64,000 nt of DNA from Stereum hirsutum FP-91666 SS1 (Eukaryota > Basidiomycota > Agaricomycetes > Russulales > Stereaceae), in the NCBI RefSeq assembly GCF_000264905.1, contig NW_006763141.1, forward strand, positions 424,961 to 488,960. The letters run 5' to 3'. This document shows positions 60,301 to 64,000 of the stretch, piece after piece. Position 1 is the first letter of the stretch; every line of letters begins with the position of its first letter. A model generated the notes under the pieces. It saw nothing but the letters and a program-made list of their open reading frames with translations, was not told the origin of the DNA and made no database searches. The position numbers were made by a program, and so were the translations under genes.

Positions 60301-63300
60301 ATCGTGTTCTGGGACGAACAGTCAAACCTACGGAATACGCGGCGGTCGTCAAAGCGCCGGTCGGGATCGAGACTTGGCACAGGCGGATGGGACATCTCAA
60401 CATCGACTCGGTCATAGGATTAGCCCAGAAAGGTCACGCCGCAGGTATGCCACTCTCCCTTGACAACCTACCATCCGCATGCCCACACTGCATCCTCGGT
60501 AAACAGGCCAGCTTACCCGTGCCGAAGGTCAGGACGGGACCTAAGGCTGCACGAACGTTGGAAATCGTGTATGCGGATTTGTGTGGGCCAATAGCGGTGG
60601 AGGGTAGACAGGGAGAGGTGTACGACCTCATGATCGTGGACGAGTTCTCGTCGATGTATTTCGTGTACCCCATCACGAATAAAGACAGTGCTCAACCAGT
60701 TTTCGATGCGTGGGCTCAGGAGGCGGAAGCGCAGACGGGGAATAGGATTAGGATTGTGAGGACGGATGGAGGGGGCGAGTTTGAGAGGCTAGGGATGGGG
60801 AATTTTTTGAAGGGAAAGGGGATCACCTTCCAAACAACGGCGCCATACACGTCCTCGGAAATAGGCAAGTGCGAAAGGGCGCATCGGACCTTATGGGATA
60901 TGGAACGCGCGTGCCGGTCGTATGCGAACTTACCACCAACACTCTGGGCGGAGCTAATCATGACCATGGCATACCTCAAGAATCGGTCGCCACACAAGGC
61001 TCTTGGGGGGAAAACAGCATATGAGGTATGGTTTGGGCGGAAACCGGATCTTTCTAATCTTAGAGAAATCGGGGCGAGGGCGTTCGTACTCAATCTCGAT
61101 CCTTCGAAGGTTTTCAACCGCTCACGAGAATGCGTCATGATCGGGTACTCGTCAAACTCAAAGACATACAGGCTTTACGATCGCGTAACCAGGCGGGTAG
61201 TTGTATCGAGACAGGTTCGTTTTATTGAATCACAAGACGACGTACCGCGCAAGTACAAGCCCGGGATCGTGGTGAACGAGGAGGACAGTGATTTGGAGGA
61301 CAGGGAAAGAGGGCAGCAGGAGGAACCGAGGGCGAGGACGTTGGACGTGCCGGCGGAGGTATTATGGAAGGGTGGGAAGGAACAGGAGGAGAGGGTAGAG
61401 GACGGAGAGGAATCGACGAAGGGGGATAGTGGAGTGAGGAGGAGTGCGAGATTGGGGAAGGAGATTAGGATTTCGAAGGAAATGGCGGAGGTGATAGGAG
61501 GACCCACGGTACGCAATCTCGCAGACCAACCCATTGACTATGCGAAAGCGGCAGGAAAGAGGACTCGAGCACCGAAAGCGACTCCGGCCCTTGCGACAAT
61601 AGTAGAGGACCCACTCGAAGCTCTCATCGTGGAGGATCAGTTACCTGACATACCAGCGTTCAGCGAAGAAGAAATCGCATCCCTTGCTTCGACGTTTCTA
61701 CCGGACGATCAGGCGAGTGCGCGTACCGGACTCGAGGAGCTCATATTCGCAGCCATGGAATCGGATACGGAACCGGACGTACCGAAAACCTTCAAACAAG
61801 TCCTCGAAAGCGTACACAAGGACAAGTGGCTACAAGCAATGAAGAACGAGATCGACTCGATAACGGCACACAAGGTGTTCGAGTTGGTTCCGAGGGGAGC
61901 GGTACCGGTAGGGAGGAAGGTGTTGAAGGGGAAGTGGGTGTTCTCGCTGAAGCGGAATTCGGAAGGGGAAATTGTGAAGTTTAAGGCGAGATTTGTGGCA
62001 TGCGGGTACGCGCAGATCGAGGGACAGGACTACAACGAAACGACGTCGCCGACAGCTAGAATGGAATCCCAGAAGATCGCATTCGACTTGGCGGCCAGGT
62101 TCGACCTCGAGATGGAACAATTAGACGTCAAGACCGCATTTCTACATGCCGATATGGATGCGCAGTGTTTCATGGGACAACCGGACGGGTTTAAGGAGGA
62201 AGGGAAGGAGACGTGGGTGTGGGAATTGAAGAAGACGCTGTATGGTTTGAAGCAGGGTTCGAGGAATTGGAACAAGGAACTGCATGGACGTTTGGTGGAG
62301 ATGGGATGGGAGAGGTTGAGCACGGAATGGTCAGTCTACTTCCGGAGGTTCACGAACGACAAAATCAGCATAATCACAACACACGTCGACGACATGAACG
62401 TCCTGGGATCCACGAGGAAAGAAATCCAGGCCGTCAAGGCCGGACTTCGAGAGCGCTTCGAAATCGTAGAACTCGGAGACGTCGAGTGGATAGTTGGGAT
62501 ACGCGTACGCCGGGATCGACCTAATCGAGCCATCTACCTCTCCCAAACATCGATGATTGACAACATTATCAAAACATACGGTCAAACAGACGCGAATCCT
62601 GTACTCACACCGCTGGACCACAACGTCAAGCTATCGCACGCGGACTGTCCGGCAGCGGACGATACGGCACATATCGAAGCGATGTCAAAGGTTCCTTACC
62701 GCCAGCTCATCGGCGCTCTTCTATATGTTGCTCTTGCTACTAGGCCGGATATTGCTTTCGCGGTAAACTTCTTGTGCCAATTCAACGCGAATCCGGGGAA
62801 GAATCACTGGCAGGGAGCGATACATATCGTGAGGTACCTGAAGCGGACGCGTGACTGGGAACTTAGACTGGGCGGTACTGGACCTCTGGAGCTCAACGGA
62901 TTCACGGACTCGAGCTATGGCGGAGCGGCGGGACCGCTGGGAAGTCGAAGGTCAACATCTGGGTTTGGTTTCTCGCTGGGAGTGGGATCGGGACTTGTTT
63001 CTTGGAGCTCGAAGCGACAGGACGTTACGGCGGACTCAACCTCGGAGGCGGAGTACATGGCGTGCTCACATGCGAGCAAGGAGGCACTATGGCTCAGGAA
63101 CCTGCTCACGCAACTCGAACTCGAACCCAAAACAGCGACCGTCATCCAGTGCGACAACCAGTCTTCGATATCGCTAACGAGGGATCAATCACACCACCAG
63201 CGGAGCAAGCACATCGATATCAAACACCACTTCGTTCGGGATTATGTCGAGCTCGGGAAGTTATGGTTCCATTACGTCCCGACAAAAGAGAACATCGCAG

Positions 63301-63389
63301 ATATCTTTACGAAAGCACTGCCGGCACCGCTGCATAGTTATTTGAGGGGGAAGTTAGGACTTGGACCCCCACCAACGGTTACGCGATAG
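57378..63389 (+). CDS. Copia Gag-Pol polyprotein, 2003 residues, uninterrupted
   Basis: One exon encodes all functions. A long N-terminal region (about 1-410), rich in Ser, His, Pro and Arg, precedes the Gag-like part. The zinc-knuckle-like CSHCAGPHKASDC begins near residue 691. The aspartic protease motif DSGSS is near 864. The integrase zinc motif (WHRRMGHLN ... CPHC) starts near 1000, followed by DLCGP, RTDGGGEF and the catalytic Glu in the GKCERAHRT block. Reverse transcriptase has VACGYAQ, QLDVKTAFLHAD and HVDDM (near 1670). RNase H has GFTDSSYGG, SEAEYMA and CDNQSS. All catalytic residues I can check are present. At 2003 residues it is longer than the usual 1,300-1,500; most of the excess is the N-terminal region. 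Codon choice is GC-rich like the host genes. Confidence 0.95.
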   Translation: MERSFTPGLASPRQRGRRAQQSLDSGGTVFDPPTLTNLTAVDLAFLDNLTYPTAPLIDFDENFSLDHVVDLDLPAQTRSLAGTPSHAHANLHARSHSHEPSTAHSQLKQENTINSIIDSYDDFEFLHAPAPRHKPPLSDPLHEPQISTEKQQHIAIAEEEHLQTLPTYHSAPPTLYAPHGHSTREQKGEEGKVVNSPRVSASPADGVDRGGQREMMEHGDAPDPELVVDGRVRPEGAGYVDDGATQTRSNHGSRLRDGRGSTPLDHADETRGRTTGIGSRTVETAFAVRDSEDDPRYVPPQRRGNSSRQPTPKGIRQTSHLSRSPSPRWRRDPAPRPDNRRERSMPDERYATRGQEEGYEEGQEEYEYDDRDRPPHQGRHNPPFHSTPHPNRRGRSITPTPHNRSRRIKSEDKDSTEHGDNLWARITAKGGQGVYSSLSDGARARVQKHIQEFTKMFMSGSAKIKPLNRENFVEWEPQTMNVLNTSGVGARVRMDRAMASTDEEAEAMEMVDRQVIDLVWGTMSRECQREMTQLGVEFTTAAEFWGMLRKLHTGKGVMKQVLLLRQLLGFNFSKRHSNNADIFEQIGEIAGMIVDAGPLDKDSLWCAGTMTATRPYCNDMRTTLETGGEVTVSQCRDAIKNLDQRNKEGTSTGGGRANYTEDRDGFANTDYEYDEESDHAHAATATPMTRCSHCAGPHKASDCWKKFGMPQDEIRRLKEKNEAAIMAGGMVRREYGKPKREGAGGTRDGPLGRGPSSGGAHAAEDMRSNQGATNTGGTAGEPTKGGGGPGGSGGDEAEGTNIAIEMIGGDLDAYCQKFGGAYEREHDVERSYALVEVGMDRVSVDWSLHMRQDNGVEVSGFHMDSGSSIHCSPVREDFLDLCEIPERPIRGFNGSTINARFKGTVAIRMNGEIGGVLHLRDALYIPEAAIRLVSVGRLDNEGLDVRISKGKLTVHPEESPNKIVSVAVRHSNYLYRVLGRTVKPTEYAAVVKAPVGIETWHRRMGHLNIDSVIGLAQKGHAAGMPLSLDNLPSACPHCILGKQASLPVPKVRTGPKAARTLEIVYADLCGPIAVEGRQGEVYDLMIVDEFSSMYFVYPITNKDSAQPVFDAWAQEAEAQTGNRIRIVRTDGGGEFERLGMGNFLKGKGITFQTTAPYTSSEIGKCERAHRTLWDMERACRSYANLPPTLWAELIMTMAYLKNRSPHKALGGKTAYEVWFGRKPDLSNLREIGARAFVLNLDPSKVFNRSRECVMIGYSSNSKTYRLYDRVTRRVVVSRQVRFIESQDDVPRKYKPGIVVNEEDSDLEDRERGQQEEPRARTLDVPAEVLWKGGKEQEERVEDGEESTKGDSGVRRSARLGKEIRISKEMAEVIGGPTVRNLADQPIDYAKAAGKRTRAPKATPALATIVEDPLEALIVEDQLPDIPAFSEEEIASLASTFLPDDQASARTGLEELIFAAMESDTEPDVPKTFKQVLESVHKDKWLQAMKNEIDSITAHKVFELVPRGAVPVGRKVLKGKWVFSLKRNSEGEIVKFKARFVACGYAQIEGQDYNETTSPTARMESQKIAFDLAARFDLEMEQLDVKTAFLHADMDAQCFMGQPDGFKEEGKETWVWELKKTLYGLKQGSRNWNKELHGRLVEMGWERLSTEWSVYFRRFTNDKISIITTHVDDMNVLGSTRKEIQAVKAGLRERFEIVELGDVEWIVGIRVRRDRPNRAIYLSQTSMIDNIIKTYGQTDANPVLTPLDHNVKLSHADCPAADDTAHIEAMSKVPYRQLIGALLYVALATRPDIAFAVNFLCQFNANPGKNHWQGAIHIVRYLKRTRDWELRLGGTGPLELNGFTDSSYGGAAGPLGSRRSTSGFGFSLGVGSGLVSWSSKRQDVTADSTSEAEYMACSHASKEALWLRNLLTQLELEPKTATVIQCDNQSSISLTRDQSHHQRSKHIDIKHHFVRDYVELGKLWFHYVPTKENIADIFTKALPAPLHSYLRGKLGLGPPPTVTR

Positions 63390-64000
63390 GAGGAGGAGAC
63401 GCCTGTTATATCTTTGAGTTTATCATGTTTCTTTTTATCATTTTTCCTTTCTATCATTCTCTCGCTCTCTTTCGTTCTCTCGTTTATCCCAGTACTTATA
63501 CCGACTATGTCTTATTGAGGACATACATCAGCAAGACTGCATTTGCCTAAATCTAACTTTTCGGTCTATTCCGATCTAATCAGTCTTTTCGCTCTATGCC
63601 CGTGGGCGCTTGTAGAGCTTGGTAGACATTTCGGGCTTCGGTAGCTGCGGGAGCTTCAATAGAGTGCTACAACCCCGCAAATTCCCCGGTTCGAGGAGCT
63701 TCAGCGTGCAGACCACTGCCGGCACTGTTAAATATGCTTGTATATCTACAGTATGGCTACATAAAATATACTAGGTACATAATTAGACACTCGAGCAACC
63801 TGCAACATTTGAATACATGAAAGCCAGCGAGTAGTTTACGGGGAGACATCCGTGAGCTCATCTCCTGCGATTGCCCTCTTGTCTGACAACCCACGATGGA
63901 TGCTTTACGATACCGACCGGAATACGGCCATAGGCGACACAGCAGTGTCCAAAGCCGAAGCAGCCGCGATACGGGGAAACGAGCGGCAGGGTAGAAAGGG
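63390..64000. other. 3' flank of the retrotransposon
   Basis: A purine-rich tract, then a T/C-rich stretch (TCTCTCGCTCTC near 63455) and no gene. A CCCCGGTTCGAGG near 63690 resembles a tRNA B box only superficially. The 3' LTR, if present, is not recognisable here. Confidence 0.4.

Larger units (their letters stand above)
57293..63400 (+). mobile_element. Ty1/copia LTR retrotransposon, internal region
   Basis: The internal part runs from the primer-binding site through one uninterrupted polyprotein to a purine-rich tract (GGAGGAGGAGA at 63389-63399) that fits a polypurine tract. Domain order protease, integrase, reverse transcriptase, RNase H identifies the copia superfamily. No LTR pair was found by eye: sequence before 57293 and after 63400 is not evidently repeated. 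The 3' LTR may lie beyond 64000, or the copy may have lost its ends. The open frame suggests recent activity. Confidence 0.85.

Noticed and set aside
63610..63710. tRNA-like sequence with CCCCGGTTCGAGG
   Set aside because: The B-box consensus fails in its last bases and no cloverleaf can be drawn.
1..64000. CRISPR arrays, bacterial operons or prophage genes
   Set aside because: The window is eukaryotic with spliced genes; no regular spacer-repeat array was seen.

Overview
This window reads as genomic DNA of a filamentous basidiomycete, most likely an Agaricomycete (inference). The genes are cut by many short introns of roughly 40-70 bp with GT-AG borders and all three phases. The content also fits: a Cla4-type PAK kinase, STE3-type pheromone receptors with a CaaX pheromone precursor, several P450s sharing one intron plan, an RNAi-type RNA-dependent RNA polymerase (RdRP), and a Ty1/copia element. 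No tRNA, rRNA or CRISPR array was recognised. Exon joins given below were worked out by hand from splice signals and reading phase.

Layout. 1-3.4 kb: one small membrane-protein gene, then sequence with no gene I can support. 3.4-7.5 kb: Cla4-like kinase (PH, CRIB, kinase). 7.5-11.6 kb: gene-poor, with a perfect 39-bp inverted repeat. 11.6-18.6 kb: a 15-exon P450, a stand-alone tandem dihydroneopterin-aldolase-like protein and a secreted GH16-like glucanase. 19.7-28.3 kb: a Tps3/Tsl1-like trehalose synthase subunit and an unusual RdRP that lacks the normal N-terminal half and carries a 378-residue tail with two cysteine/histidine motifs. 29.6-35.4 kb: a Ubc7-like E2 and the ER membrane complex subunit EMC1, transcribed divergently. 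35.7-36.6 kb: an RG-rich protein.

37.4-46.5 kb is the most distinctive block: three STE3-type receptor genes, a 53-residue farnesylated-pheromone precursor ending CIVM, and a CFEM-like cysteine-rich membrane protein between them. This is the expected content of a basidiomycete pheromone/receptor (B-type or PR) mating region. The first receptor and the pheromone gene diverge from a shared 526-bp spacer. The other two receptors have nearly the same exon plan and look like a tandem duplication. 47.0-52.8 kb holds two minus-strand P450s with the same C-terminal exon design as the 11.6-kb P450.

53.8-56.3 kb is an unrecognised multi-exon gene. 57.3 kb to about 63.4 kb is a copia-type retrotransposon with an uninterrupted 2003-codon polyprotein and a copia-style primer-binding site complementary to the anticodon arm of initiator tRNA-Met. 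No LTR pair was found by eye inside the window.

How the genes connect: pheromone precursor and receptors form one signalling system, and in known fungi Ste20/Cla4 kinases act with Cdc42 in polarity. Ubc7 and EMC1 both serve ER protein quality control. The Tps3-like protein belongs to trehalose synthesis. The RdRP and the hairpin locus could both relate to small-RNA silencing, but nothing in the sequence links them directly.
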